Shown piece by piece: positions 25,857 to 34,356 of a stretch of 64,000 bases of DNA. How positions within the stretch are numbered: the stretch's first letter is position 1; every line of letters starts with the position of its first letter. The position numbers and the translations under genes are program-made. A model generated the notes under the pieces. That model did no database searches, was not told the DNA's origin, and worked only from the letters and a program-made list of their open reading frames with translations. The stretch is from Nitrosopumilus sp. b3 (GTDB lineage: Archaea; Thermoproteota; Nitrososphaeria; Nitrososphaerales; Nitrosopumilaceae), in NCBI RefSeq assembly GCF_014078525.1, contig NZ_MU078696.1:239873-303872 (forward strand). The letters are read 5' to 3'.

Positions 25857-27019
25857 TTTATCTTGACAATGCTGCATCCACTAAAATTCATGAGGATGTT
25901 TTAGAAACGATGCTTCCTTACCTCAAAGAACAATATGGTAATCCATCATCTATTCATCGTTACGGGCGATTATCACACAAAGCAATAGAAAAGGCAAGAA
26001 AACAGATTGCCTTTTTAATAAATGCTGAACCTTCTGAAATCCTTATTACTTCAGGAGGTACCGAATCCAATAATACTGCACTAAGGGGGGTGGCGATGAA
26101 AAACCCATCATCTCAGATTATCACATCTTCAATTGAACATGATGCAATTTTAGAGCCTTGCAAAAAATTATCTCAAAGTGGATTTGATATTGATTATCTT
26201 CCAGTTGATTCATTTGGGATGGTAGATATCTTGGAACTTAAAAATCACATTTCTGATAAAACTTGTCTTGTTTCCATTATGTTTGGAAACAATGAGGTGG
26301 GAACTATTCAACAAATCTCCGAAATTGCAAAAATTTGTAATGAAAAAAAAATCCCATTTCATACTGATGCTGTTCAGGCAGTTGGTAAAATTCCAATTGA
26401 TGTCAAAAAATTAGGTATAGATTTACTGTCGATTTCATCTCATAAACTCTATGGACCTAAAGGAATAGGAGCGTTATTTATCAAGAATGGGATTTCCATT
26501 GATCCTGTTATTTTAGGCGGTGGACAAGAAAATGGTTTGCGCTCTGGAACTGAAAATGTTGCAAATATTGTTGGATTTGGAAAAGCATGTGAAATTGCAC
26601 AATCCCATTTAGATGAAAATATGTTCAATATGAAAAAACTGCGAGATTATATGATTAAAAAAGTGTTAGATGACATACCTCAAGTAACTCTAAATGGACA
26701 TTCTGAATCAAGATTGCCCAATAATATTCATTTTACATTTCTTGGTGTTAATGGAGAAGACTTGATCATAAAACTTGATGAATTTGGAATTGCAGCATCC
26801 ACTGGGTCAGCATGTTCTGTAAATACCCAAAAAGCTTCACATGTTTTAGAATCTATGGGGTTTTCACTAGAACAAATTACTGGTTCATTGCGATTAACAC
26901 TTGGGATTTTTAATAATAAAGATGAAATTGATGAAACCGTTGAGGTACTCAAGAAAGTTGTCAAAGAACTTCGTTCAGTTTCACCATTCAAAGAAAAATA
27001 TTCTTTTGGTTTAACCTAA
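25853..27019 (+). CDS. nifS: Cysteine desulfurase (NifS/IscS family)
   Basis: 388 aa PLP enzyme that releases sulfur from cysteine. It starts with TTG inside the larE stop (TTGA), giving the usual N-terminus MIYLDNAAST. Landmarks are SGGTESNNTALRG (about 67-79), the PLP lysine in SISSHKLYGPKG (about 195-206), GGGQENGLRSGTEN, and the active-site loop STGSACSVNTQ (about 319-329) carrying the catalytic Cys. Its position as third gene after larC-larE suggests it supplies sulfur for LarE, though a general Fe-S role is equally possible. Confidence 0.95.
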   Translation: MIYLDNAASTKIHEDVLETMLPYLKEQYGNPSSIHRYGRLSHKAIEKARKQIAFLINAEPSEILITSGGTESNNTALRGVAMKNPSSQIITSSIEHDAILEPCKKLSQSGFDIDYLPVDSFGMVDILELKNHISDKTCLVSIMFGNNEVGTIQQISEIAKICNEKKIPFHTDAVQAVGKIPIDVKKLGIDLLSISSHKLYGPKGIGALFIKNGISIDPVILGGGQENGLRSGTENVANIVGFGKACEIAQSHLDENMFNMKKLRDYMIKKVLDDIPQVTLNGHSESRLPNNIHFTFLGVNGEDLIIKLDEFGIAASTGSACSVNTQKASHVLESMGFSLEQITGSLRLTLGIFNNKDEIDETVEVLKKVVKELRSVSPFKEKYSFGLT

Positions 27020-27816
27020 ATTTTTATTTGAATTTTATTTCTAGTCATTGCAATTGTTGTCATGATCCCTATGATGAGAATCATTATTGCAATCGTACTA
27101 AATTCTGGCACTACATATGTTCCAATAATCTCTATGTCTGAGTCTCCCTGTTCAAAATTAATTGTTATTACTCTAGAGTCTGTACCTACTACTGATTCTT
27201 GATATGGTACTTCTATACCGTCTATTAGAATGATAAAAGTATCATCCTTTCCATCTTGCTTTTCTGCTCCTATGAATTCCCTGGGTAAATCTAATGTGAT
27301 TGTTCCCTCGTCTATTGCATCAATTTGCACAATCAAAGCAAAAATTTCAGAATCTACTACGATATTTTTTACTGTTCCGCCCCTGATTGTATATTCTACA
27401 TCGAATGTTCCTTTGCTTCCAGCATCTACCTCAAAATTGGTACTAGTTTCAGTTGCCTGTGATTTTGGAGTGAATGTAAATTCAGTTTCTGCAATATGTT
27501 CTTGATAGAATGCTCTAATTGTATAATCGCCGCCTTTTTTCCATACTCCTCCTTCGGCGATAATTAATTTTGTAAATGTTCCATCTTGACCCACTGTAAT
27601 TTGTGCAATTTCTACTATTGCACCTTCATTGACAATTTGTATCAAAACTGGTGTATCTCCAATCACTGTATTCACATTTCCAAAAATTACAATCGTGTCT
27701 CCTTCATCATAATTATTATCATCAGTCTCAACTGATAGTAGGGATTCTTGAGCAAAAGCAGTCCCTGTGGTAATTACTAATAACGATAATAATGTAAAAA
27801 ATATTTTAAATTCCAC
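27016..27816 (-). CDS. Secreted beta-domain protein with PEF-type C-terminal anchor
   Basis: 266 aa. The signal peptide covers about residues 1-22. The mature part begins SVETDDNNYDEGDTIVIFGNV, an Ig-like/bacterioplastin-like start that recurs in the three following genes, and contains GGVWKKGGDYTIRAFY. The C-terminus has VVPEFSTIAIMILIIGIM and a basic tail, matching the PEFG-CTERM sorting pattern described for thaumarchaea. Compared with its three paralogues its tail is diverged (PEFS, not PEFG). It ends 4 bp into the convergent nifS gene. Confidence 0.75.
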   Translation of the reverse strand: MEFKIFFTLLSLLVITTGTAFAQESLLSVETDDNNYDEGDTIVIFGNVNTVIGDTPVLIQIVNEGAIVEIAQITVGQDGTFTKLIIAEGGVWKKGGDYTIRAFYQEHIAETEFTFTPKSQATETSTNFEVDAGSKGTFDVEYTIRGGTVKNIVVDSEIFALIVQIDAIDEGTITLDLPREFIGAEKQDGKDDTFIILIDGIEVPYQESVVGTDSRVITINFEQGDSDIEIIGTYVVPEFSTIAIMILIIGIMTTIAMTRNKIQIKI

Positions 27817-27888
27817 AACGTTTGGATGACTCGTTTGTATATTTTCTTTACTACTAAAAAATGAAAAAATGAAAAAAGTTGTGTGATT

Positions 27889-27990
27889 TTAGTATCTTGG
27901 CATAATGCTAAGTCTTGACTTTGCAGATACTGCAATTATTGAGATAATTGCTACTGCTAGAATCATGGCTGCGATTGTACCAAATTCTGG
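27889..27990 (-). repeat. PEFG 3'-end repeat, copy 1
   Basis: A 102-bp block covering the stop codon and the last 33 or so codons (PEFG motif, membrane helix, basic tail). It differs by one base from copies at 28824-28925 and 29745-29846. Confidence 0.95.
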
Positions 27991-28761
27991 TATCACAAAG
28001 GTACCTATAATTTCAATCTTTTCGGCGCCTGCAAGGAACATGACTGTTACTTTATTTCCATCAATTTCAACATCATCCCATTCTTGTCCATCAACTAGTA
28101 CCATGAAGATACCGTCCTGAACTTTTTTGGTTGGGGTTACTGTTAACGTTCCATCACTTTTAGCGTCGATGTTAATGACAATTGATTTGTCATCAGTATT
28201 GAGAGTTGCACTTTTCACTACTCCACCATTAATGGTAAATGGTATACATTGACCACTTGCAGTAATCTGACCTGGGCCACATTTACTTGGAGTTGTAGGC
28301 TTTGAAGTTGCTTCTCCACCAATTAGTTCAACTTGTGCTTTGCTGCTTTTTTCAACACTGCCATAGTTTACTTTAATGGTGTAAGTACCATCGTATTTCC
28401 ACAATGCACCTGCTGTGTTTAATGTAGTCTCAAAACTCTTGTCATCTGCTACAACTATTTGATTAATTGTAACAATGGAGTTGAGTGGATTCACAACAGT
28501 TACTGTGACTGGATATCCAGATGCTATGTTTGCTACTTGGCCTGTTACCGTAATTATCTCATTATGCATGTACTGCTCTTTATCTGTCCATACAGATATT
28601 GGGAGTGCTTGCATCAATGAATTCTTTGCTGATGCTTTAGCCTCATCCTGAGCACATCCTACACATGCTGGTGGAAGTTCTACCGCATATGCTGATGACA
28701 TAGTTAAGGTACCGACTGCAGTCAAAACGGCTAGTAGCGCGAACGACGTACGACTGTTCAT
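27889..28761 (-). CDS. PEFG-CTERM surface protein 1
   Basis: 290 aa. Signal peptide to about residue 26, then CVGCAQDEAKA, a Cys pair unique among the four paralogues. The domain ISVWTDKEQYMHNEIITVTGQVAN with GALWKYDGTYTIKVNYG follows, then a Thr/Pro linker with CGPGQITASGQC, which resembles the [13 protein letters not shown] linker of the EP-repeat protein. The C-terminus is FVIPEFGTIAAMILA plus a membrane helix and basic tail, a PEFG-CTERM signal probably processed by an archaeosortase. It has its own TATA box at 28786-28805. Confidence 0.8.
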   Translation of the reverse strand: MNSRTSFALLAVLTAVGTLTMSSAYAVELPPACVGCAQDEAKASAKNSLMQALPISVWTDKEQYMHNEIITVTGQVANIASGYPVTVTVVNPLNSIVTINQIVVADDKSFETTLNTAGALWKYDGTYTIKVNYGSVEKSSKAQVELIGGEATSKPTTPSKCGPGQITASGQCIPFTINGGVVKSATLNTDDKSIVINIDAKSDGTLTVTPTKKVQDGIFMVLVDGQEWDDVEIDGNKVTVMFLAGAEKIEIIGTFVIPEFGTIAAMILAVAIISIIAVSAKSRLSIMPRY

Positions 28762-28785
28762 CTTGTTGCGAATTGAACCTGTCTC

Positions 28786-28805
28786 TATTTATGTATATTT
28801 AAAAA
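28786..28805 (-). promoter_or_regulatory. TATA region of PEFG protein 1
   Basis: On the minus strand TTTTTAAATATACATAAATA, 25-44 bp upstream of the ATG at 28761. The identical 20-mer precedes the next PEFG gene (29707-29726), so promoter and 3' end of the preceding gene were duplicated as one block. Confidence 0.6.
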
Positions 28806-28823
28806 GAGAAAAAAGTTGTGAAC

Positions 28824-28925
28824 TTAGTATCTTGGCATAATGCTAAGTCTTGACTTTGCAGATACTGCAATTATTGAGATAATTGCTACTGCTAGAATCA
28901 TGGCTGCAATTGTACCAAATTCTGG
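28824..28925 (-). repeat. PEFG 3'-end repeat, copy 2
   Basis: Identical over 102 bp to copy 3 (29745-29846), and one mismatch to copy 1 (GCA versus GCG). Together with the following 38 bp and the TATA block it forms a roughly 140-bp unit shared with copy 3. Confidence 0.95.
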
Positions 28926-29681
28926 TACTACGACTCCATCTTTGATATCGACTTCAGTTGAAGCGGTATATTTTGGATCGTCAAATTGTTTTGCACTTAC
29001 AGTATAGAATCCATTTTGCTTCCATAGTGGTCCGCCTATGGTTATTTCCTTGGTAAATTCTCCATTAAGCATTGGTGATACTTGAGCAACAGATACTACA
29101 TTTCCATTTGGTGCCGTTATGGTTAAAGTAACATCTTGACTTACTCTGTCTGTTGTACCTTCTATGTTGATTGTTGTAGATCCTATAACAGCATCTGCAT
29201 AAATTTCAATTCCTTTATCTGTTGCAACATTTGGAGTGGTGTAAACTAATCCTGATTCCATATTGGTCTCAGTTACAAGAGTTTTTTTTGCCATTCCGTT
29301 TGCTACTTCAACAAGCACCTTTAGTGTGTACAATGAACTTTGCTGTGGGCTTTGCATTGCCGTTACAGTATAGAATCCATTTTCAGTCCATGTTGGGCCT
29401 ATTTTGAATTCGGTTGTAAATTCTCCATTGACATCTGGTGAAACTTGACCAATTCCTACTACATTATTCCCACTTGGAGATGTTACTCTAAATGTGACAT
29501 CTGTAATTTTTGAAATTGTCTTGCCTGTTACCGTAATCGTGTCTGAGTTTCTGTCAGCCATGGCTGTAAGACTCATTCCTTGACTTTGAGCAAAAGCATC
29601 TTGTTGAATTGAAGTCATTGAAATTAATGACAATGCCATGAGGGCTATCGCCATTGATGTTGTAGAACGTTTAAAATTCAT
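28824..29681 (-). CDS. PEFG-CTERM surface protein 2
   Basis: 285 aa. Signal peptide (about 1-31, ending in QQDAFA). Two tandem beta domains follow: the first with ITVTGKTISKITDVTFRVTSPSGN and GPTWTENGFYTVTAMQ, the second with INIEGTTDRVSQDVTLTITAPNGN and GGPLWKQNGFYTVSAKQ. The C-terminus VVVPEFGTIAAMILA and following helix are identical to those of proteins 1 and 3. It lacks the C-terminal half-domain seen in proteins 1 and 3 and has a duplicated N-terminal domain instead. Confidence 0.8.
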   Translation of the reverse strand: MNFKRSTTSMAIALMALSLISMTSIQQDAFAQSQGMSLTAMADRNSDTITVTGKTISKITDVTFRVTSPSGNNVVGIGQVSPDVNGEFTTEFKIGPTWTENGFYTVTAMQSPQQSSLYTLKVLVEVANGMAKKTLVTETNMESGLVYTTPNVATDKGIEIYADAVIGSTTINIEGTTDRVSQDVTLTITAPNGNVVSVAQVSPMLNGEFTKEITIGGPLWKQNGFYTVSAKQFDDPKYTASTEVDIKDGVVVPEFGTIAAMILAVAIISIIAVSAKSRLSIMPRY

Positions 29682-29706
29682 ACTAATTCAAGTTCAGATA
29701 TCTTGT

Positions 29707-29726
29707 TATTTATGTATATTTAAAAA
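29707..29726 (-). promoter_or_regulatory. TATA region of PEFG protein 2
   Basis: On the minus strand TTTTTAAATATACATAAATA, 25-44 bp upstream of the ATG at 29681; identical to 28786-28805. Each PEFG gene therefore has its own promoter and is not simply part of one operon. Confidence 0.6.
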
Positions 29727-29744
29727 TAGAAAAAAAGATGAAAT

Positions 29745-29846
29745 TTAGTATCTTGGCATAATGCTAAGTCTTGACTTTGCAGATACTGCAATTATTGAGA
29801 TAATTGCTACTGCTAGAATCATGGCTGCAATTGTACCAAATTCTGG
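29745..29846 (-). repeat. PEFG 3'-end repeat, copy 3
   Basis: 102-bp block with stop codon and anchor codons, identical to copy 2. Upstream coding sequence diverges sharply at the PEFG motif (at about 29847), so the similarity is confined to the anchor cassette. Confidence 0.95.
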
Positions 29847-30581
29847 AACTACAAATGTACCGATTATTTCGATCTCTTCAGCTCCTGCTGGGAATGCTAT
29901 GGTAAGAACTCTATTCGTTGCTGATGTTGTTTCCTCAAAGTCTACTTCTTCTCCATCAATTAAGACAAAGAAATCGTCATCTTCACCATTCATTGTTGCA
30001 TCCAACACAGATCTTGGGATTGTCAAGGTTAGTGAACCATCACTTGTTGCATCAATAGATACAATGAGTGAATTTGCTTCGAAATCAGGCATGATACTTA
30101 GTAATTTTCCGCCTGTGATCATGTATCCAATCAAATCTGTAGAACCTTCAATTGCAACTGTTTTGTCAGTTACAGAACCTCCAGTTGTTGGTGGTGTCAT
30201 TGTTGATCCTCCAAATTCAAATGTTGCCTCAGCTGATCGATTTTCAGTTCCATACTGAACTGTTATCGTGTATGATCCTTCTGCTTTCATTAATGCTCCT
30301 CCGGCAGTAATTTCGGTACTGAATTTTTTATCAACACCAACTGTTACTTGAGCAATTGATACCAAGTTTCCATTAGGAGCCTTGACAATTACACTTACTG
30401 GAGTGCCAGAATACAGATCTTTCACTTCGCCTGTTACTAGAATTGTTTCACCTTCTGAATATGATGACTTGTCCGTAGTAACAACAATCGAGTTTTGTAT
30501 TTGTCCAAATGCTGGTGCCATACCAATACTTACAATTAAAATTGCAGATAGGGTAAACACCGTTAGATGAGCTTTCATCAA
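29745..30581 (-). CDS. PEFG-CTERM surface protein 3
   Basis: 278 aa. Signal peptide (about 1-26, ending in PAFG). Domain 1 has IVVTTDKSSYSEGETILVTGEV and GGALMKAEGSYTITVQYG. A Thr/Pro-rich linker follows, then a second beta domain with EANSLIVSIDATSDGSLTLTI and DFFVLIDGEEVDFEE, which resembles the same region of proteins 1 and 27016-27816. The C-terminus FVVPEFGTIAAMILA is the shared anchor. It is divergent from rpoH, with 176 bp between them. Confidence 0.8.
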   Translation of the reverse strand: MMKAHLTVFTLSAILIVSIGMAPAFGQIQNSIVVTTDKSSYSEGETILVTGEVKDLYSGTPVSVIVKAPNGNLVSIAQVTVGVDKKFSTEITAGGALMKAEGSYTITVQYGTENRSAEATFEFGGSTMTPPTTGGSVTDKTVAIEGSTDLIGYMITGGKLLSIMPDFEANSLIVSIDATSDGSLTLTIPRSVLDATMNGEDDDFFVLIDGEEVDFEETTSATNRVLTIAFPAGAEEIEIIGTFVVPEFGTIAAMILAVAIISIIAVSAKSRLSIMPRY

Positions 30582-30744
30582 TTTTAGGCGAAAAATTATG
30601 CTATTTAAGGTTGCGATAAAATTTATTGACTAAAAAGAAAAAACACAATTCTATGCCGAATTTCAGATTAGATATATATTAACCCGAGCGTGAGATTTTG
30701 ACAGTTTGTGTGTATTATTTTCCGTTACATTTAATGTTCTACGT

Positions 30745-30749
30745 GGAGG
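30745..30749 (+). promoter_or_regulatory. Strong Shine-Dalgarno site of rpoH
   Basis: GGAGG, 8 bp before the ATG at 30758. It is notable because rpoN and rps13 in the same window appear leaderless, so the RNAP subunit genes are initiated in two different ways. Confidence 0.7.
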
Positions 30750-30757
30750 TTTTGTAG

Positions 30758-31009
30758 ATGGCAACTAAAAAAAATCAAGTTCTAGTACCTGATCATGTCT
30801 ATGTACCAAAACATGAGATCATCTCAAAACAAGAAGCTGAAGAAGTTTTGAAAAAATACAACTGTAAACCCACAGAATTACCCTTAATCTTTGTAAACGA
30901 TCCTGCAATTTTAGGACTTGGAATAAAACCTGGTGATATGATAAAGATCACTAGAAAAAGCCCAACTGCAGGAGAGAGCCTCTATTACAGATACGTGGTG
31001 GAAGTATAA
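30758..31009 (+). CDS. rpoH: DNA-directed RNA polymerase subunit H (Rpb5 C-terminal domain)
   Basis: 83 aa, the short archaeal RpoH equivalent to the C-terminal domain of eukaryotic Rpb5. Motifs: LVPDHVYVPKHEIIS at the N-terminus, LKKYNCKPTELPLIFVNDPA, and GIKPGDMIKITRKSPTAGESLYYRYVV at the end. A GGAGG site precedes the ATG. Its stop codon shares a base with the rpoB start (TAATG). First gene of rpoH-rpoB-rpoA. Confidence 0.97.
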   Translation: MATKKNQVLVPDHVYVPKHEIISKQEAEEVLKKYNCKPTELPLIFVNDPAILGLGIKPGDMIKITRKSPTAGESLYYRYVVEV

Positions 31010-34000
31010 TGGCAGATTCTTCTACAAAACGTTGGCCAGTAATTCAAGATATTTTAAAACGTGAAGGTATTGCACGTCAACATCTCAACTCATTTGATGA
31101 ATTCCTAGAAAGGGGATTACAAAGTATCATCAATGAGGTAGGGCAAATTGATATTGAAAATGCTGAATACCCTTACAAAATTCAACTAGGAAAAGTTAAA
31201 CTTCAACAACCAAGAATGATGGAGCTTGATGGTTCTATTACTCATATTACTCCAGCTGAGGCAAGACTGAGAAATGTTTCATACTCTGCACCTGTAATGA
31301 TGGAGGCAAGTGTTGTAGAGGATGGTAAAATTTTAGAGTCAAGATTTGTTCATATTGGAGACGTACCAGTAATGGCAAAATCTAATGCATGTATCTTGCA
31401 TAACTTCTCTACTCAAAAATTAATTGAACACGGTGAAGATCCAAATGATCCTGGTGGTTACTTTATCATTAATGGTTCTGAAAGAGTCATTGTAGGGTTA
31501 GAAGATCTTTCTTACAATAAAATTATTGTTGATAGAGAAACTGTTGGCGGAAACATTGTTTTCAAAGCTAAAGTATATTCATCAATCGTTGGTTATCGTG
31601 CAAAACTAGAACTTGTTATGAAAAATGATGGTTTGATTGTAGCTAGAATTCCTGGCTCTCCAGTTGATATTCCAGTTGTCACATTAATGAGAGCACTTGG
31701 ATTGGAATCTGATAGAGAAATTGCAGCAGTGGTTTCATTGGTAGATGACTTGCAAGATGAATTAGAAGGCTCTTTTGAAAAAGCAGGTGATGTCCCAACA
31801 TCTAAAGATGCTATTGTTTACATCAGTAAAAGAATCGCACCTGGAATGTTAGAGGAATTCCAAATCAAACGTGCAGAGACTTTACTTGATTGGGGATTAT
31901 TGCCACACTTAGGTAAACATCCAGAGAACAGAAAAGAGAAAGCACAATTCTTAGGTGAGGCAGCTTGTAAATTATTAGAATTAAAACTTGGTTGGATTAC
32001 TCCTGATGACAAGGATCATTATGGAAACAAAGTAATCAAATTTGCAGGACAAATGTTGGCAGATCTATTTAGAACTGCATTTAGAAATTTGGTCCGAGAC
32101 ATGAAATACCAATTAGAAAGATCAGGTCAAAAAAGAGGAATTAACGCAGTAGCTGCTGCAATTCGTCCGGGAATAATTACAGATAAACTAAACAACGCTA
32201 TTGCAACAGGAAACTGGGGACGAGGACGTGTAGGTGTTACCCAATTACTTGATAGAACAAACTATCTCTCAACAATTAGCCATCTTAGAAGAATTCAATC
32301 TCCTCTCAGTAGAACCCAGCCAAACTTTGAGGCAAGAGATTTACATGCTACCCACTTTGGAAGAATTTGTCCTAGTGAAACTCCTGAAGGCTCAAACTGT
32401 GGTTTAGTGAAAAACCTTGCACTATCTGGAATTATCTCAGTAAATGTTCCATCTGAAGAGATTGTAGAAAAACTCTATGATCTTGGAACAGTACATTTCT
32501 TTGATGCAAAAGAAGATTTGAAGAAAGATGGAACTCGAGTATTTGTTGATGGTCGTCTAATTGGATATTTCAAAGATGGTCAAGAACTGGCTGAATCTTT
32601 AAGAGACCTTAGACGAAATTCAAAGATTCATCCTCATGTTGGAGTTTCATTTCATAAATCTGACATTGAAGGTTCGACAAGAAGACTTTATGTAAACTGC
32701 AATGCTGGACGTGTTTTGAGACCACTGATAATTATCAAAGATAATAAATCATTACTGACCCAAGATCTTTTGGATAAAATTTCAAAGAAATTACTTTCTT
32801 GGACTGATCTTTTGAGAATGGGTGTTTTAGAAATGATAGATGCTAATGAAGAAGAAAATTGCTATGTCACTTTGGATGATAAAGATACAAAGAAACATAC
32901 TCATCTAGAAGTATTCCCACCAGCAATCTTGGGTGCAGGAGCTTCTATCATACCATACCCTGAACATAACCAATCTCCAAGAAATACATACGAGTCTGCA
33001 ATGGCCAAACAAAGTTTAGGATTCTCAACACCTATGATGAATACCAGTACTTACGTAAGACAACACTTTATGCTATACCCACAAGTTCCAATTGTAAATA
33101 CAAAAGCAATGAAACTTTTGGGATTGGAAGATAGGCCAGCAGGTCAAAACTGTATAGTTGCAGTATTGCCATTTGATGGTTACAATATTGAAGATGCAAT
33201 TGTTCTTAGCAAAGCCTCTGTTGATAGGGGTTTGGGGAGAACTTTCTTTTTTAGAATTTACGATGCAGAGGCAAAACAATATCCTGGTGGAATGCGTGAT
33301 ACTTTTGAAATTCCTAACGCTGAAGATAATATTAGAGGTTACAAGGGAGAGCGTGCATATAGATTACTAGAAGAAGATGGTGTTGTTGCCTCCGAAGCTC
33401 CAGTAAAAGGCGGAGATATTTTAATTGGAAAAACTAGTCCTCCAAGATTTATGGAAGAATATCGAGAGTTTGAATCTTCAGGTCCATACAGACGTGATAC
33501 TTCTATTGGTGTAAGACCCTCTGAAACTGGTGTTGTTGACACTGTAGTTATGACCCAATCAAATGAAGGTGGAAAAATGTACAAGATTAGAGCAAGAGAC
33601 ATGAGAATCCCTGAAATTGGTGACAAGTTTGCATCAAGACACGGACAAAAAGGTGTACTGGGAATTTTAGCTAAAGCAGAAGACTTGCCGTATACTGCAG
33701 AAGGAATGTCTCCTGATGTTTTGATTAACCCTCATGCATTCCCATCAAGAATGACTGTTGGAATGATGATGGAATCAATCTGTGGAAAAGCTGCTGCATT
33801 TCGTGGAAAGCGATTTGATGGTTCAGCATTTGTTGGAGAAAAAATGGATGAGGTCAAAGAAGTAATGGATGCACATGGTTTCAAATATTCTGGCAAAGAA
33901 GTAATGTATGACGGAAGAACTGGAAAACCATTCCCAGTTGACGTCTTTATTGGGGTTGTATACTATCAAAAACTTCATCATATGGTTGCAGATAAAATCC

Positions 34001-34356
34001 ATGCAAGAGCACGTGGACAAGTTCAGATGTTAACTAAACAACCAACTGAAGGTAGAGCAAGAGGTGGTGGATTAAGATTTGGTGAGATGGAGAGAGATTG
34101 CTTGATTGCTTATGGTGCTTCAATGATTCTAAAAGATAGATTGCTAGATGAATCTGATAAATCTGATATCTTTGTATGTGAAAGATGTGGATTAGTTGCT
34201 TATCATGATGTTAAACAAAGAAAATATGTATGCAGAGTATGTGGTGATAAAGCCAAAGTCTCATCAGTATCCGTAGCATATGCATTCAAACTACTATTAC
34301 AAGAGATGCAGAGCCTTAATGTTGCACCACGTCTCTTAATCAAGGAGAAAATCTAA
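31009..34356 (+). CDS. rpoB: DNA-directed RNA polymerase subunit B (unsplit)
   Basis: 1115 aa, single-polypeptide beta-like subunit; in several euryarchaea it is split into B' and B''. Landmarks: ICPSETPEGSNCGLVKNLALSG (about 450-471, given as landmark), AILPFDGYNIEDA-like AVLPFDGYNIEDAIVLS, the catalytic-cleft lysines in GDKFASRHGQKGVLG, GGLRFGEMERDCLIAYGAS near the end, and a C-terminal zinc ribbon CERCG...CRVCG. It overlaps rpoH and rpoA by single bases (TAATG), indicating coupled translation for stoichiometry. Confidence 0.98.
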   Translation: MADSSTKRWPVIQDILKREGIARQHLNSFDEFLERGLQSIINEVGQIDIENAEYPYKIQLGKVKLQQPRMMELDGSITHITPAEARLRNVSYSAPVMMEASVVEDGKILESRFVHIGDVPVMAKSNACILHNFSTQKLIEHGEDPNDPGGYFIINGSERVIVGLEDLSYNKIIVDRETVGGNIVFKAKVYSSIVGYRAKLELVMKNDGLIVARIPGSPVDIPVVTLMRALGLESDREIAAVVSLVDDLQDELEGSFEKAGDVPTSKDAIVYISKRIAPGMLEEFQIKRAETLLDWGLLPHLGKHPENRKEKAQFLGEAACKLLELKLGWITPDDKDHYGNKVIKFAGQMLADLFRTAFRNLVRDMKYQLERSGQKRGINAVAAAIRPGIITDKLNNAIATGNWGRGRVGVTQLLDRTNYLSTISHLRRIQSPLSRTQPNFEARDLHATHFGRICPSETPEGSNCGLVKNLALSGIISVNVPSEEIVEKLYDLGTVHFFDAKEDLKKDGTRVFVDGRLIGYFKDGQELAESLRDLRRNSKIHPHVGVSFHKSDIEGSTRRLYVNCNAGRVLRPLIIIKDNKSLLTQDLLDKISKKLLSWTDLLRMGVLEMIDANEEENCYVTLDDKDTKKHTHLEVFPPAILGAGASIIPYPEHNQSPRNTYESAMAKQSLGFSTPMMNTSTYVRQHFMLYPQVPIVNTKAMKLLGLEDRPAGQNCIVAVLPFDGYNIEDAIVLSKASVDRGLGRTFFFRIYDAEAKQYPGGMRDTFEIPNAEDNIRGYKGERAYRLLEEDGVVASEAPVKGGDILIGKTSPPRFMEEYREFESSGPYRRDTSIGVRPSETGVVDTVVMTQSNEGGKMYKIRARDMRIPEIGDKFASRHGQKGVLGILAKAEDLPYTAEGMSPDVLINPHAFPSRMTVGMMMESICGKAAAFRGKRFDGSAFVGEKMDEVKEVMDAHGFKYSGKEVMYDGRTGKPFPVDVFIGVVYYQKLHHMVADKIHARARGQVQMLTKQPTEGRARGGGLRFGEMERDCLIAYGASMILKDRLLDESDKSDIFVCERCGLVAYHDVKQRKYVCRVCGDKAKVSSVSVAYAFKLLLQEMQSLNVAPRLLIKEKI

